In this document: in pieces, positions 20,475-32,114 of the stretch
Layout: each line of letters starts with the position of its first letter
Position numbering within the stretch: position 1 is the first letter of the stretch
Source of the DNA: Mycobacterium sp. D16Q14
GTDB lineage: Bacteria; Actinomycetota; Actinomycetes; Mycobacteriales; Mycobacteriaceae
Assembly (NCBI GenBank): GCA_002013415.1
Contig: MAEX01000015.1
Span: 62,001-126,000, forward strand
Direction of reading: 5' to 3'
Length of the DNA: 64,000 bases
Made by a program: the position numbers and the translations under genes
Notes under the pieces: model-generated
The model's input: only the letters and a program-made list of their open reading frames with translations
What the model was told of the DNA's origin: nothing
Database searches by the model: none

Positions 20475-20854
20475 CGCTGCCGTTCTGGCGCTGGTTCCTG
20501 CCGTCGTACCGACCGATCGATTCCGTCTCGCAATTGCTGACGCAGACTGGCCGACAGTGCGGTGCCGCTGCTGGGCAGTGCCCTGATCACCATGCGATCG
20601 ACCGGTTCAAGTCCGGGCAGCACTTCTGCGGCGACATGCCGAAGCCGACGGGACACCCGGTGGCGTACCACTGCTCCACCGACCGACTTTCCGACGATCA
20701 GACCGATCTTGGGACCCTCAGCCTGCCCGGGGGTAGAGCCCACGCACCCACGCTGGAGGTGAATCACCAAGTCCGCGTGGGCACTTCGCACCCCACGCTT
20801 GACGGTCTGCCGGAATTCGGATGATTTAGTCATCCGGTGTCGAGTCGGTAACAC
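20471..20854 (-). CDS. rnpA: Ribonuclease P protein component
   Basis: A 127-aa basic protein that assists RNase P RNA in tRNA 5' maturation. The RNR-type motif appears as [12 protein letters not shown] (His replaces the Asn of RNRxKR), and the N-terminal [13 protein letters not shown] is typical. GTG 20854 is the start. It lies 24 bp downstream of rpmH and overlaps yidD by 4 bp, the usual rpmH-rnpA-yidD-yidC operon. Confidence 0.94.
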   Translation of the reverse strand: MLPTRHRMTKSSEFRQTVKRGVRSAHADLVIHLQRGCVGSTPGQAEGPKIGLIVGKSVGGAVVRHRVSRRLRHVAAEVLPGLEPVDRMVIRALPSSGTALSASLRQQLRDGIDRSVRRQEPAPERQR

Positions 20855-20878
20855 CGACTACCTACCTGCGCCCGAAAC

Positions 20879-21022
20879 TCAGGCGGTCAGTTCCTTGCGG
20901 CCCTTACGACGCCGGACCGCAATGATCGCGCGGCCGGCTCGGGTGCGCATGCGCAACCGAAAACCATGGGTGCGCGCGCGACGCCGATTGTTTGGCTGGA
21001 AGGTCCGCTTGCCCTTTGCCAC
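20879..21022 (-). CDS. rpmH: Ribosomal protein bL34
   Basis: A 47-aa highly basic protein translated from GTG 21022: [20 protein letters not shown], then [13 protein letters not shown], ending [11 protein letters not shown]. The TFQPN motif and length are diagnostic for L34. It is the first gene of the operon running toward parB, and it is divergent from dnaA. Confidence 0.96.
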   Translation of the reverse strand: MAKGKRTFQPNNRRRARTHGFRLRMRTRAGRAIIAVRRRKGRKELTA

Positions 21023-21622
21023 CGCTACTACTCCTTCATGTCCGTCACGCCCTCATCTGACATCACTCACGCCGATCGTTCACGACGCACGCGATGTGCT
21101 GAGACGCATCAGTCCGTTGGTACTTCTCACTCGCCACCGGCGCGGTGCCTACGGAATCTCGGGTTTCATCCCTGATGACGTGCGGTTCGCGGCCGAGCCG
21201 CCAACGTTCGGGCGACTGTTTGAGGGTACTGACCTGCTCGTCGCCGGTCAAACTGATCACAGTCGTCACACGCGTATCCCCTCTGCACAGGAGTCTGTCA
21301 CCTTGACGAAAGTTGTCAGCGATGTCTCCAGATCGGTTGGCAGCGCGGAACAAAAACTGTTAGCTTCTGCGAATGCCGTTTCCACCGGGCGAACACATCG
21401 GAACCACCCACACGGGCCGATGCCGATCGCGGTCGGACACCGACTAGCCGGTCCCCCGGAACAGGTGATCTGACGTGATCCCCTGGTATGCGCACACTGA
21501 TCACCATCATGGTGGTCTGCTTTGTTGTCCACAGGTGTGGATAACCGTGTGGAAAGCCACGACCGATCATTGAAAAGGGGCTAATGTCGACGTGTCCCCT
21601 CCAGTAAGAGAGATGCTCGCCG
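21023..21622. promoter_or_regulatory. rpmH–dnaA divergent intergenic region with DnaA boxes
   Basis: A 600-bp non-coding stretch between the divergent rpmH and dnaA genes, where both promoters must lie. No convincing reading frame is present. Next to dnaA is a cluster of DnaA boxes: TTGTCCACA 21525-21533 (consensus), TGTGGATAA 21536-21544 (perfect on the minus strand) and a weaker TGTGGAAAG 21549-21557. This suggests DnaA autoregulation or participation in the origin. Confidence 0.75.
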
Positions 21623-23098
21623 TTGACTGATGAACTGAATTCCCAGTTCACGGCGGTATGGAATACCGTCGTCGCAGAGCTCAACGGTGACGACAATCAA
21701 TATCTGTCCAGTTTTCCGCCGTTGACTCCGCAGCAGCGCGCCTGGCTCACTCTGGTCAAACCACTCACGATGGCCGAGGGCTTCGCGCTGCTTTCCGTGC
21801 CGTCCAGCTTCGTGCAAAACGAGATCGAACGGCACCTGCGCGGACCCATTGTGGAGGCTCTTTCCCGGAGGCTGGGCGAGAACGTCGAACTGGGTGTCCG
21901 GATCGCGGCGCCGGCTCCTGGCGAAGATCCGGAGGTCGCCGGCGCAGCTCCAGAACTCGAGCTCGACGAGGTTGACGAGACCACCGAGGCGCTTGCTAGC
22001 GCACACGAATCGTGGCCGTCGTACTTCATCAACCGCCCTGGCGGAGCCGACAAGGCCGAAACCCCCGACACGAGCCTCAATTCGCGCTACACCTTCGAAT
22101 CTTTCGTCATTGGCGCGTCCAATCGGTTCTCCCACGCAGCGGCCGTCGCGGTTTCCGAAGCCCCCGCTCGGGCCTACAACCCGTTGTTCATCTGGGGCGA
22201 ATCCGGGTTGGGCAAGACGCATCTGCTCCATGCCGCGGGGAACTACGCCCAGCGCCTGTTCCCCGGTATGCGTGTCAAGTACGTATCCACCGAAGAGTTC
22301 ACCAACGACTTCATCAACTCTTTGCGCGATGACCGCCGGGTCGCGTTCAAACGCAGCTACCGCGACATCGATGTTCTCCTGGTCGACGACATCCAGTTCA
22401 TCGAGGGCAAGGAAGGTATCCAGGAAGAGTTCTTCCACACCTTCAACACCTTGCACAACGCCAACAAGCAGATTGTGATCTCCTCAGACCGGCCGCCGAA
22501 GGGCCTGGCCACCCTCGAGGACCGGCTGCGCACCCGCTTCGAATGGGGTCTCATCACCGATGTCCAGCCCCCTGAACTGGAAACTCGGATCGCGATCCTG
22601 CGTAAGAAGGCGCAAATGGATCGGCTCGACGTCCCCGACGACGTGCTCGAGCTCATCGCGAGCCGGATTGAGCGCAATATCCGTGAGCTTGAAGGCGCGC
22701 TGATCCGGGTGACCGCGTTCGCATCACTGAACAAGTCCCCCATCGAGTTGTCGTTGGCCGAGATCGTGCTGCGCGACCTCATCCCGGACTCCAACGCCAT
22801 CCAGATCAGCGCGGCCACGATCATGGCCGTCACGGCCGAGTACTTCGATACCACCCTCGAAGAACTTCGTGGGCCCGGTAAGACGCGCGCGCTGGCTCAG
22901 GCACGCCAGATCGCTATGTACCTGTGTCGCGAGCTCACCGACCTGTCACTGCCCAAGATCGGCCAGACGTTCGGGCGCGACCACACCACCGTCATGTACG
23001 CCGACAAAAAGGTACGTGGCGAAATGGCTCAGCGGCGTGAGGTTTTCGATCACGTCAAGGAGCTCACCGCGCGGATCCGTCAGCGCTCCCGACACTGA
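21623..23098 (+). CDS. dnaA: Chromosomal replication initiator DnaA
   Basis: A 491-aa AAA+ initiator that binds DnaA boxes and opens oriC. Domain I is at about 1-90, followed by an acidic linker (about 95-150). The AAA+ core has Walker [10 protein letters not shown] at 192-200 and Walker B VDDIQF; the C-terminal DNA-binding domain has the signature [14 protein letters not shown]. The start is TTG at 21623 ([13 protein letters not shown]), as is common for mycobacterial dnaA. It is flanked by DnaA-box clusters on both sides and ended by a strong terminator. Confidence 0.97.
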   Translation: MTDELNSQFTAVWNTVVAELNGDDNQYLSSFPPLTPQQRAWLTLVKPLTMAEGFALLSVPSSFVQNEIERHLRGPIVEALSRRLGENVELGVRIAAPAPGEDPEVAGAAPELELDEVDETTEALASAHESWPSYFINRPGGADKAETPDTSLNSRYTFESFVIGASNRFSHAAAVAVSEAPARAYNPLFIWGESGLGKTHLLHAAGNYAQRLFPGMRVKYVSTEEFTNDFINSLRDDRRVAFKRSYRDIDVLLVDDIQFIEGKEGIQEEFFHTFNTLHNANKQIVISSDRPPKGLATLEDRLRTRFEWGLITDVQPPELETRIAILRKKAQMDRLDVPDDVLELIASRIERNIRELEGALIRVTAFASLNKSPIELSLAEIVLRDLIPDSNAIQISAATIMAVTAEYFDTTLEELRGPGKTRALAQARQIAMYLCRELTDLSLPKIGQTFGRDHTTVMYADKKVRGEMAQRREVFDHVKELTARIRQRSRH

Positions 23099-23114
23099 CC
23101 TCGTTGCTCCCCCA

Positions 23115-23140
23115 CCCGGCCCGCGCGGCCGGGTTTTTTT
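23115..23140 (+). terminator. Intrinsic terminator of dnaA
   Basis: CCCGGCC 23115-23121 pairs with GGCCGGG 23127-23133 around a 5-nt loop, followed by seven Ts (23134-23140). It starts 17 bp after the dnaA stop. It is the cleanest intrinsic terminator in the window. Confidence 0.92.
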
Positions 23141-23789
23141 GTCGCACAGCACCGATTCCGGCCCTCAACACGCACGTATTTCAAGACTTTTCAACATTTT
23201 TCTCGACGATTTTTTGTCACCTCGTGTGGCTCACACGTCACATCCACACCAGTGGAGGTTGTGCACAGAACTGTGGACTCCTGTGGGGCAAACCTGGGAT
23301 CGGTTGGGAGTTGCTGAACGAATGACATCTGGTCCACACCCGGCGGCCGCGAACCACGTCTGAATCCACAATCCCCTGACACCCCCGCTGAGCCCCTGTC
23401 GTGCGACAACACTTGTCTGTCCACAGATTCCACAGCACCTACTAATACTGCTTAAATCTCTATCTAATCTTCCTCTTTAAAAGCAGCTGTGTGGATGGAC
23501 ACGTCAACATGGTTAGTCGAGCCGGTAACCGAGCGGTGGACGAAAGGGACCTTTCGAGAGACCGATCCGCTTTCCCGATGCGTCGAAAGCATCTACGGTT
23601 GTGCTTCGGAAGCCGCGTGGCCTGTCGGCTTCCCACTGCGAGTGACAGGACTTGTGCCCGGTGCCCCGGTCAATACCGGATGGCCGCCGATGCGCTGTCA
23701 ACACTGTCACCCGGACGTGCCACGATGGCTATCAGGGATTTTTGTGTGGAGACAGTCCGACCTGGACAATGAGGAAGCGAAGGGTATTC
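23141..23789. other. oriC: Chromosomal replication origin oriC
   Basis: The dnaA–dnaN intergenic region with many DnaA-box-like 9-mers: ACATCCACA 23240-23248, TTGTGCACA 23259-23267, TGTGGACTC 23272-23280, TGGTCCACA 23330-23338, GAATCCACA 23362-23370, CTGTCCACA 23417-23425, GATTCCACA 23426-23434 and TGTGGATGG 23490-23498. An AT-rich stretch at about 23439-23482 between the last two boxes is the likely unwinding element; a second AT-rich run lies at about 23177-23220. From about 23500 to 23789 I see no gene, and this part should hold the dnaN promoter. Confidence 0.9.
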
Positions 23790-24989
23790 ATGGATCTTGC
23801 GAGCCCCACTGCCGCAGACACCAGCCTGAAGTTCAGGGTCGCGCGTGATGACTTCGCCGATTCGGTGGCGTGGGTCGCGCGGAGTCTGCCCTCTCGGCCG
23901 ACGGTTCCGGTGTTGGCGGGCGTGCTGCTGACCGCGCATGACGCCGGTTTGAGGTTGTCGGGCTTCGATTACGAGGTTTCCTCGCAGGTGCAGGTGCCGG
24001 CCGAGGTCGCAGCTTCCGGTAGCGCACTCGTATCGGGCCGACTGCTCTCGGATATCACGCGATCACTGCCCAACAAGCCGGTCGATGTGGCCCTGGAGGG
24101 CACGCGGCTGCTGATCAGCTGCGGAAGCGCGAAGTTCTCGCTGCCGAGCATGCCGGTCGAGGATTACCCGGCACTGCCTTCGCTGCCGGAGGAGACCGGT
24201 GCACTGGGTGCTGACGTGTTCTCGGAGGCGATCGGTCAGGTTGCGGTAGCAGCCGGCAAGGACGACACCCTTCCGATGCTTACCGGTATTCGTGTTGAAA
24301 TCAATGGCGACACAGTGGTTTTGGCGGCAACCGACCGATTCCGATTGGCGGTTCGCGAGCTGAAGTGGACCTCGGGCGCAGGTGAGATCAACGCCGCCGT
24401 GCTGGTACCGGCCAAAACGTTGTCGGAAGCGGCAAAGTCGGCATCGAGCGGGTCAGATGTGCAGCTTGCGCTGGGCGCGGGTTCGGCCATCGGATCCGAG
24501 GGCCTGCTCGGAATTGTCAGCAACGGCAAGCGCAGCACTACCCGCCTTCTTGATGCCGAATTCCCCAAGTTCCGGCAGTTGCTGCCGACCGAGCACACCG
24601 CCTTGGCGACGATAGCCATCGCAGAGTTGGTTGAAGCCATCAAACGTGTTGCGCTGGTTGCTGATCGTGGAGCGCAGATCCGGTTGGAATTTGAGCCGGG
24701 GCTGCTGCGTCTGTCGGCAGGCGCTGACGATGTGGGTCGCGCAGAGGAAGAGCTGGACGTTGAGTTCGTTGGTGAACCGCTGACCATTGCCTTCAACCCG
24801 ACCTACCTGACGGACGGGCTGGGGTCGCTGCACTCGAGCCGGGTGACCTTCGGTTTCACCACGCCCAGCCGGCCGGCGGTGCTGCGTCCTGCGGAAGACG
24901 ATCAAAGCTCCCCAGAAGGCACCGGGCCGTTCACGGCAGCGCAAACTGACTATGTGTATCTATTGATGCCGGTGCGCCTGCCCGGCTAG
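23790..24989 (+). CDS. dnaN: DNA polymerase III beta sliding clamp
   Basis: A 399-aa processivity clamp with three similar domains. The N-terminus [34 protein letters not shown] and the C-terminal [12 protein letters not shown] are characteristic. ATG 23790 follows GAGGAAGCGAAGGG and gives the normal length of about 400 aa; an in-frame GTG at 23652 would extend into the origin and is rejected. It lies downstream of oriC. Confidence 0.96.
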   Translation: MDLASPTAADTSLKFRVARDDFADSVAWVARSLPSRPTVPVLAGVLLTAHDAGLRLSGFDYEVSSQVQVPAEVAASGSALVSGRLLSDITRSLPNKPVDVALEGTRLLISCGSAKFSLPSMPVEDYPALPSLPEETGALGADVFSEAIGQVAVAAGKDDTLPMLTGIRVEINGDTVVLAATDRFRLAVRELKWTSGAGEINAAVLVPAKTLSEAAKSASSGSDVQLALGAGSAIGSEGLLGIVSNGKRSTTRLLDAEFPKFRQLLPTEHTALATIAIAELVEAIKRVALVADRGAQIRLEFEPGLLRLSAGADDVGRAEEELDVEFVGEPLTIAFNPTYLTDGLGSLHSSRVTFGFTTPSRPAVLRPAEDDQSSPEGTGPFTAAQTDYVYLLMPVRLPG

Positions 24990-25038
24990 GGCTTGCGCCC
25001 CAAACGGTATACGTACTGGTCATCGGAGGTTATGGGTC

Positions 25039-25932
25039 ATGCAGCTAGGTTTGGTTGGGCTCGGCAAGATGGGTTTCAACATGCGCGATCGGCTGCGGGC
25101 TGGCGAGCATGAGGTCATCGGGTACGACCCCCGCCCGGAGGTCACCGACGTGCCGTCGCTCAAAGCGTTGGCGGAGGCACTCGAGGCGCCACGTGTCGTG
25201 TGGGTGATGGTGCCGTCCGGGCCGGTCACCCAGCAGACGATTGCCGAGCTTGCTGACGAGTTGTCCGAAGGTGACCTCGTGATCGACGGCGGTAACTCAC
25301 GGTTCACCGAAGATAAGTCCAACGCAGATTTGTTGGCTACCAAGGGAATTGGATACATCGACGCGGGAGTCTCCGGCGGTGTGTGGGGTAAGGACAATGG
25401 CTACGGATTGATGGTCGGTGGCAGTGACGCGGACGTCGCGCGCGCGATGCCGATCTTCGATACGTTGCGGCCGGAGGGCGACCGCGCGGACGGCTTCGTG
25501 CATGCCGGGCCGGTGGGTGCGGGCCATTACGCGAAGATGATCCACAACGGCATTGAGTATGGGCTCATGCATGCCTACGCCGAGGGATACGAGCTGCTGG
25601 CTGCCGAGCCTTTGATCACCGATGTGCAGGCCGTGCTGCAAGCCTGGACCAAGGGAACCGTGGTGCGATCCTGGTTGCTGGATTTGTTGGCCAAGGCGTT
25701 GAAGGAAGACCCCGGCTTCGACGCGATCTCGGGATACACCGAGGATTCCGGTGAGGGCCGCTGGACCGTGGAAGAGGCCATCAACCACCGGGTTCCGGTT
25801 CCGGTTATCGCGGCGTCCTTGTTCGCTCGATTCGCCTCGCGGCAAGAAGATTCGCCTGCGATGAAGGCGGTTTCGGCACTGCGCAACCAGTTCGGCGGCC
25901 ACGCGGTGAAGCGCGTCGGTCTCTCCGGCTAA
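25039..25932 (+). CDS. gnd: 6-phosphogluconate dehydrogenase, short decarboxylating form
   Basis: A 297-aa NAD(P)-dependent dehydrogenase of the short YqeC/GntZ type; it converts 6-phosphogluconate to ribulose 5-phosphate. The Rossmann motif GLVGLGKMG is at residues 4-12, with the substrate-binding GVSGGVWG and the catalytic-lysine region GHYAKMIHNGIEYGLM. GGAGG at 25026-25030 precedes the start. The placement between dnaN and recF is shared with rapidly growing mycobacteria, while M. tuberculosis lacks it here. Confidence 0.92.
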   Translation: MQLGLVGLGKMGFNMRDRLRAGEHEVIGYDPRPEVTDVPSLKALAEALEAPRVVWVMVPSGPVTQQTIAELADELSEGDLVIDGGNSRFTEDKSNADLLATKGIGYIDAGVSGGVWGKDNGYGLMVGGSDADVARAMPIFDTLRPEGDRADGFVHAGPVGAGHYAKMIHNGIEYGLMHAYAEGYELLAAEPLITDVQAVLQAWTKGTVVRSWLLDLLAKALKEDPGFDAISGYTEDSGEGRWTVEEAINHRVPVPVIAASLFARFASRQEDSPAMKAVSALRNQFGGHAVKRVGLSG

Positions 25933-25950
25933 GGCAGGCGCGTGGACTAG

Positions 25951-27099
25951 GTGTACGTACGACAGCTGGGATTGCGGGATTTCCGGTCGTGGGAGCGAGT
26001 CGACCTGGAGCTCGAGCCAGGGCGCACGGTGTTCGTGGGACCCAACGGCTATGGCAAGACGAATCTCGTTGAGGCCCTGTGGTATTCATCCACTCTGGGG
26101 TCTCATCGGGTAGCTACCGATGGACCCCTGGTCCGCACTGGTGCCGAGCGGGCGGTCGTGTCGACCATCGTCGTGAACGAGGGTCGAGAGCTGGCTGTCG
26201 ACCTGGAAATCGCCGCGGGTCGGGCCAACAAGGCCCGGATCAACCGATCCCCAGTCCGTAGTCCCCGGGAGATCGTCGGGATCCTGCACGCGGTGCTGTT
26301 CGCACCCGAAGACCTGTCCCTGGTGCGCGGCGACCCCTCCGACCGGAGGCGCTTCCTTGATGATCTGTTGATTCAGCGCCGGCCCCGAATGGCCGGTGTG
26401 CGTGCCGACTACGACAAGGTGCTTAGGCAGCGCACCGCGTTGCTCAAGACGGCTGGGGCAGCGCTGCGGCAACGCAACGATCAAAGCGTGCTGGACACAC
26501 TGGACGTGTGGGACGGGCACCTCGTGGCTCATGGCGCCGAATTACTTTCTGCTCGTATCGAATTGGTGGGTGAGCTACGGCCGCTGGTGGAGAAGTCCTA
26601 TCTACTGCTGGCGCCGGCGTCACGGCCCGCGGACATCGCGTACCGCAGCAGCGTGGCGGGCGTCGAGGGGGAGCTGTCGGTGCAGCATCTCGCGGACGCC
26701 TTGCACGCGGGGTTGGTGGCTAAACGGTCGGCGGAGATCGAGCGGGGCGTCTGCCTGGTGGGACCGCACCGAGACGACCTGGAATTGCGGCTGGGGGACG
26801 GACCGGCCAAGGGATTCGCCAGCCACGGGGAATCGTGGTCGTTCGCGTTGGCATTGCGGTTGGCGGCCTTTGACCTGCTCCGCTCCGACGGGACCGATCC
26901 GCTTCTGATGCTCGATGATGTGTTCGCGGAACTGGACGGCGCCAGGCGTCGATCCTTGGCCACCGTCGCCGCCGATGCGGAGCAGGTTTTGGTGACGGCG
27001 GCGGTCCCGGACGATGTTCCCGAGGAATTGTCGGCACGCACCGTTACCGTCGATGTGCAGGAAGATTCCTCGGGACGAAAGTCGGTGGCGTATGAGTGA
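25951..27099 (+). CDS. recF: DNA replication and repair protein RecF
   Basis: A 382-aa SMC-like ATPase that helps load RecA at gaps. Walker A GPNGYGKT is at residues 30-37, the signature-like [15 protein letters not shown] follows, and Walker B is [12 protein letters not shown]. The start is GTG at 25951, 18 bp after gnd. The following DUF721 gene starts within its last codons (8-bp overlap). Confidence 0.95.
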   Translation: MYVRQLGLRDFRSWERVDLELEPGRTVFVGPNGYGKTNLVEALWYSSTLGSHRVATDGPLVRTGAERAVVSTIVVNEGRELAVDLEIAAGRANKARINRSPVRSPREIVGILHAVLFAPEDLSLVRGDPSDRRRFLDDLLIQRRPRMAGVRADYDKVLRQRTALLKTAGAALRQRNDQSVLDTLDVWDGHLVAHGAELLSARIELVGELRPLVEKSYLLLAPASRPADIAYRSSVAGVEGELSVQHLADALHAGLVAKRSAEIERGVCLVGPHRDDLELRLGDGPAKGFASHGESWSFALALRLAAFDLLRSDGTDPLLMLDDVFAELDGARRRSLATVAADAEQVLVTAAVPDDVPEELSARTVTVDVQEDSSGRKSVAYE

Positions 27100-27643
27100 G
27101 GAAGAAGCCTGGCCGCCGGAGCATTTGGCCGGGGTGACCGGGATGGATTTGGTGCGCCGGGTGCTCGAAGAAGCGCGCGGCGCGGCTAAGCAGCAGGGTA
27201 AAGATGTCGGCAGAGGAGGTAGATCTCCGCAGCAGCGTCGCAAGGTGGCTGGAGGGCGACGCACCTGGTCGGGCCCTGGTCCGGATGCCCGAGACCCACA
27301 GCTGTTAGGAAGGGCCGCAGGAGATTTGGCGAACCGGCGCGGGTGGTCCTCGCGGGTGTCCGAGGGCGCCGTGTTCGGACGGTGGGATGCCGTCGTCGGT
27401 GAGCAGATCGCCGCACACGCGACACCGACTGCCTTGAACGAGGGTGTGCTGACGGTGGCTGCGGAGTCGACGGCGTGGGCGACACAGCTGAGGCTGGTGC
27501 AGGCACAGCTGCTGGCGAAGATTGCGGCGGCCGTCGGAGACGGTGTGGTGACCAGTTTGAAGATCTCCGGACCGACCGCGCCGTCCTGGCGCAAGGGCCC
27601 CCGTCATATTGCCGGACGCGGTCCGCGCGACACCTACGGCTGA
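27092..27643 (+). CDS. DUF721 (DciA-type) helicase-loader-like protein
   Basis: A 183-aa protein at the conserved recF–gyrB position (Rv0004). Its C-terminal half (about 90-165: [47 protein letters not shown]) is the DUF721/DciA domain, a KH-like fold. DciA proteins interact with the replicative helicase DnaB, and mycobacterial members are reported as DciA. The N-terminal half is basic and Gly/Arg-rich. ATG 27092 overlaps recF by 8 bp. The 213-bp gap to gyrB holds a possible -10 box (TAGGAT 27780-27785). Confidence 0.85.
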   Translation: MSEEEAWPPEHLAGVTGMDLVRRVLEEARGAAKQQGKDVGRGGRSPQQRRKVAGGRRTWSGPGPDARDPQLLGRAAGDLANRRGWSSRVSEGAVFGRWDAVVGEQIAAHATPTALNEGVLTVAAESTAWATQLRLVQAQLLAKIAAAVGDGVVTSLKISGPTAPSWRKGPRHIAGRGPRDTYG

Positions 27644-27793
27644 GGGCTCATCGCCGCGTCGCGCGATGGAACCGGCGTCTAGAGCGTCCTGACACGGGTT
27701 AATCCGAGATATGCGACGGACGGCGTAAATAGAGGGGATGAAACATGCCCTGAAACTAGGTGCCGTCGGTACAGACCAGTAGGATGGTCTTAA

Positions 27794-29884
<2,091 letters not shown>

Positions 29885-29952
29885 TGGTCGCCAGCCGAAC
29901 CGGCGAGATAGTTGCGGATTCAATTTGGTCCGGAATTTTCTCGTCGGTCAGT

Positions 29953-29980
29953 GGAACCGAATCTCGCCCCGTGCCGTCGT
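29953..29980 (+). promoter_or_regulatory. ECF (SigM-like) promoter of the first island operon
   Basis: GGAACC 29953-29958, a 16-nt spacer, and CGTCGT 29975-29980. This fits the mycobacterial ECF/SigM consensus GGAAC-N16-17-CGTC. The predicted start of transcription is about 29987, 30 nt before the ATG at 30017. Three more promoters of identical geometry drive other units of the same island. Confidence 0.75.
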
Positions 29981-30016
29981 ACGTACGAGTACGAAAGCAG
30001 CTGGAGGGATATCTAC

Positions 30017-31228
30017 ATGGGTGAAAAGTTCAGCGTCGACACCGAGAAGCTGGCAGGTTTCGGCGGGGGAGTCCAAGACCTAGCGGCGTATATCGGCAAG
30101 GTGCAGGGGCTCGTCGATTCGGATGGAGGACCGAAGAACGGGTGGGAGGGCCTCATGTCCAACCTGAAGGATCCCTTCGAGAGCACCAAGGCGGAGACGT
30201 CTAAGCGATACGACAAACGCCAGATCGCGACGTACATGACGGGCAATGAGCTGATCTCGCTGGCCAACGTCTACAAGGAACAAGAAAGCAAGAGGGGCGA
30301 GAAGATCCGGGCGGCGGCGTCTGGGCTGACCGCGCATGACTCGTGGCGACAGGGTGATGCCACGACGTCGGCTGCTCACCTCGGGACGGGCGACCTGCCG
30401 GACCTGGCGGCTCCGAAGGAAGAAGAAGCCGATGTGCGCGGACTCATCAAGGACTCGATTGGGTGGGTTGCCGACGCGGATGAACAAATCGAGAAGGTCT
30501 CCGGATGGAGCCCCATCAACGACACATTTAAAAAGGTTGTGGGCAACTGGGCCGAGTTGACGCGGATCGGCAACGTCTACGAGAAGGCCGGCAAGGGCCT
30601 GGAGGGCGCCGGTAAGTCATTGGAGACAATGACCACGCAGTCGGGCTCACATTGGGATGGCAAGGCGGCGCAGGCGTTTGACAAATATTCCAAGGATCTG
30701 AGTAAGGCCCTGGAGGCAGAGGCTCCGCTGACGAAGGTCATCAAGGATTGCCTGGATGTACTAGTGGAGCAGATCAAGAAACTGGTCAAGTCCATTGCAG
30801 AGCTAGTCGTTAAGAAGCTGGAAGAGGAAGTCCAGATCGACAGCTGGAAGGACAAGCTGAAGGTTCTGGCGAAGAAGATTCCAATCGCGGGTACCGCCTG
30901 GCAGATTGAACGGCTGGGCGAGATTCTGGTCCAGGTCTGGAATGAGGCGACGAAGCTGGTCGATCAGGTTCAGAAGGCCGTTGACCTGGTGAAGTCCGTC
31001 ATCGAGTTCTTCAAAGATCCAGCGGGATATTTGAAGGAGAAGGGCTCGGATGCCCTGAGTAAGGCGCTGGACGGTGCACTGGACAAGGCCGGAATCGAAA
31101 GCGATGCAGGTAAACAGCTCGCCAAGGATCTACCCGCAGCGGTCCTTTCGGTGGATGACTACAAGAGGGCCCCTGACGGAGGACTTCCTGTGAGCGCAGG
31201 CAGCACGCCATGGGATGATGGCAACTGA
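30017..31228 (+). CDS. WXG100-domain exported-effector-like protein
   Basis: A 403-aa, largely helical protein without a signal peptide. A WXG100-type hairpin is seen at about residues 165-235: SPINDTFKKVVGNWAEL, then the turn motif SHWDGKAAQAF (W213-D-G215). A second W-x-G (WEG) is at 43-45. The rest is amphipathic helix (about 240-375), and it ends in an acidic W-D-D tail. This is the delivery-domain layout of type VII-secreted proteins of actinobacteria; no enzymatic toxin domain is recognisable. ATG 30017 follows GGAGGGA. It is the first gene after gyrB and has its own ECF promoter. Export by an ESX system is inferred. Confidence 0.72.
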   Translation: MGEKFSVDTEKLAGFGGGVQDLAAYIGKVQGLVDSDGGPKNGWEGLMSNLKDPFESTKAETSKRYDKRQIATYMTGNELISLANVYKEQESKRGEKIRAAASGLTAHDSWRQGDATTSAAHLGTGDLPDLAAPKEEEADVRGLIKDSIGWVADADEQIEKVSGWSPINDTFKKVVGNWAELTRIGNVYEKAGKGLEGAGKSLETMTTQSGSHWDGKAAQAFDKYSKDLSKALEAEAPLTKVIKDCLDVLVEQIKKLVKSIAELVVKKLEEEVQIDSWKDKLKVLAKKIPIAGTAWQIERLGEILVQVWNEATKLVDQVQKAVDLVKSVIEFFKDPAGYLKEKGSDALSKALDGALDKAGIESDAGKQLAKDLPAAVLSVDDYKRAPDGGLPVSAGSTPWDDGN

Positions 31229-31470
31229 TGATTGACATTCCAGTTGATCCGGACCTACGGGCCTTGGTACTTAAGGTCACCGAGGGCGTTGCGGAGATGG
31301 AAGCGGTTCGATTAGAGGCCGAGCGGTTCATCGATACCCCGATCGACCCGGTCTTCACCGAGCGAAAGCAGGCTCCTCCCGAACCCCAGACCATCCCTAC
31401 CCCAACGGAACTTGAGGAGGATGACTTCTATGCCTTCAATGATCCGCTCGGCAAGAATAAGTGGAAGTGA
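31228..31470 (+). CDS. Small acidic-tailed protein, probable partner of the WXG protein
   Basis: An 80-aa protein with no family I recognise. It is acidic and proline-rich in the middle (QAPPEPQTIPTPTELEEDD), and it ends in an aromatic/acidic motif (EEDDFYAFNDPLGKNKWK). A similar acidic-aromatic ending occurs in the 93-aa protein at 39295-39576, which also sits next to a large exported-type protein. Start and upstream stop share one base (TGATG at 31226-31230), so translation is coupled. It may be a chaperone or a secretion partner; this is inference. Confidence 0.65.
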   Translation: MIDIPVDPDLRALVLKVTEGVAEMEAVRLEAERFIDTPIDPVFTERKQAPPEPQTIPTPTELEEDDFYAFNDPLGKNKWK

Positions 31471-31471
31471 T

Positions 31472-32065
31472 ATGAACACGAGAGCATGGGCAGTAGTGGC
31501 CGTGGCATTAGGAATTCTCGGCGTTGGATGCGGATCGCAGAAGACGGAGACCACACCCGCGTCCGCGCCAGGATCGCCGAGTTCTCAAGCGACATCGTCG
31601 GCGCCGCCCTCTGAGGCGAAAGCATCTGGTTTTCAACCATTTACGCCCGCCACGGATCCATGCAGCCTTGTTGACCCAGAGCGGCTAGCACCACAGGGTG
31701 CCGCGCCGATCAAGGCGGAAGTCATGGACACGGTAGACGGCATACAGCGGTGTTCGTACGAGGAAGCCAGCGGTGGCGAGGTGCTCAGCGTCTCGCTCTT
31801 CAAGAATTCGGACGGGGCGTCCAACTACCGGGCGATTCACGTCAGGATCCTCGAGTCCGAGGGTGCACAGATCTACGTTATGAAGGACGAGCCTGACGAA
31901 TGCGGTGTCGGTTTGGTGAATCCTGAAGACAACATCGCCAAGTTTGTATTCGAGCCAAGTGCGGCGGCCGTCGCTGCGGCCGCTCTGCCCGCCGGACAGA
32001 CGTGGTGCGACTTCTCCGCGCCGGTAATCGCGGAGGCCAGCAAAAAGCTGGGTTGGGTCAAGTAG
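31472..32065 (+). CDS. DUF3558-type lipoprotein
   Basis: A 197-aa predicted lipoprotein. A signal peptide with a lipobox-like GVGC places the lipidated cysteine at residue 20 (position -3 is Gly, slightly atypical). A Ser/Pro/Ala linker follows, then a domain beginning DPCSLVDPERL with further cysteines (RCSYEE, ECGVG, WCDF). This matches the DUF3558 pattern common in mycobacterial and actinobacterial lipoproteins. The start is one base after the stop of the 80-aa gene, so it is the third gene of the operon. Chosen over a longer frame start at 31412 because the signal peptide begins at MNTRAW. Role unknown; surface immunity to the co-encoded exported protein is possible. Confidence 0.75.
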   Translation: MNTRAWAVVAVALGILGVGCGSQKTETTPASAPGSPSSQATSSAPPSEAKASGFQPFTPATDPCSLVDPERLAPQGAAPIKAEVMDTVDGIQRCSYEEASGGEVLSVSLFKNSDGASNYRAIHVRILESEGAQIYVMKDEPDECGVGLVNPEDNIAKFVFEPSAAAVAAAALPAGQTWCDFSAPVIAEASKKLGWVK

Positions 32066-32072
32066 CGGCTAG

Positions 32073-32107
32073 CGACTTTGGGTGACTGGCTCAGTCACCC
32101 AAAGTCG
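32073..32107. terminator. Perfect 16-bp inverted repeat, bidirectional terminator
   Basis: Arms 32073-32088 and 32092-32107 are perfectly complementary (16 bp) with a 3-nt loop (GCT). The hairpin sits exactly between the convergent stops at 32065 and 32115. There is no long T-run on either side, as is usual for mycobacterial terminators. Confidence 0.8.
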
Positions 32108-32114
32108 TACTTGC

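Noticed and set aside
21266..21532. Open frames (88-224 codons) in the rpmH-dnaA gap
   Set aside because: They have no Shine-Dalgarno, no domain and run across DnaA boxes; the gap is regulatory in all mycobacteria.
23489..23848. Short open frames between oriC and dnaN
   Set aside because: They lie in the dnaN promoter region, overlap the dnaN start in a different frame and show no family similarity.
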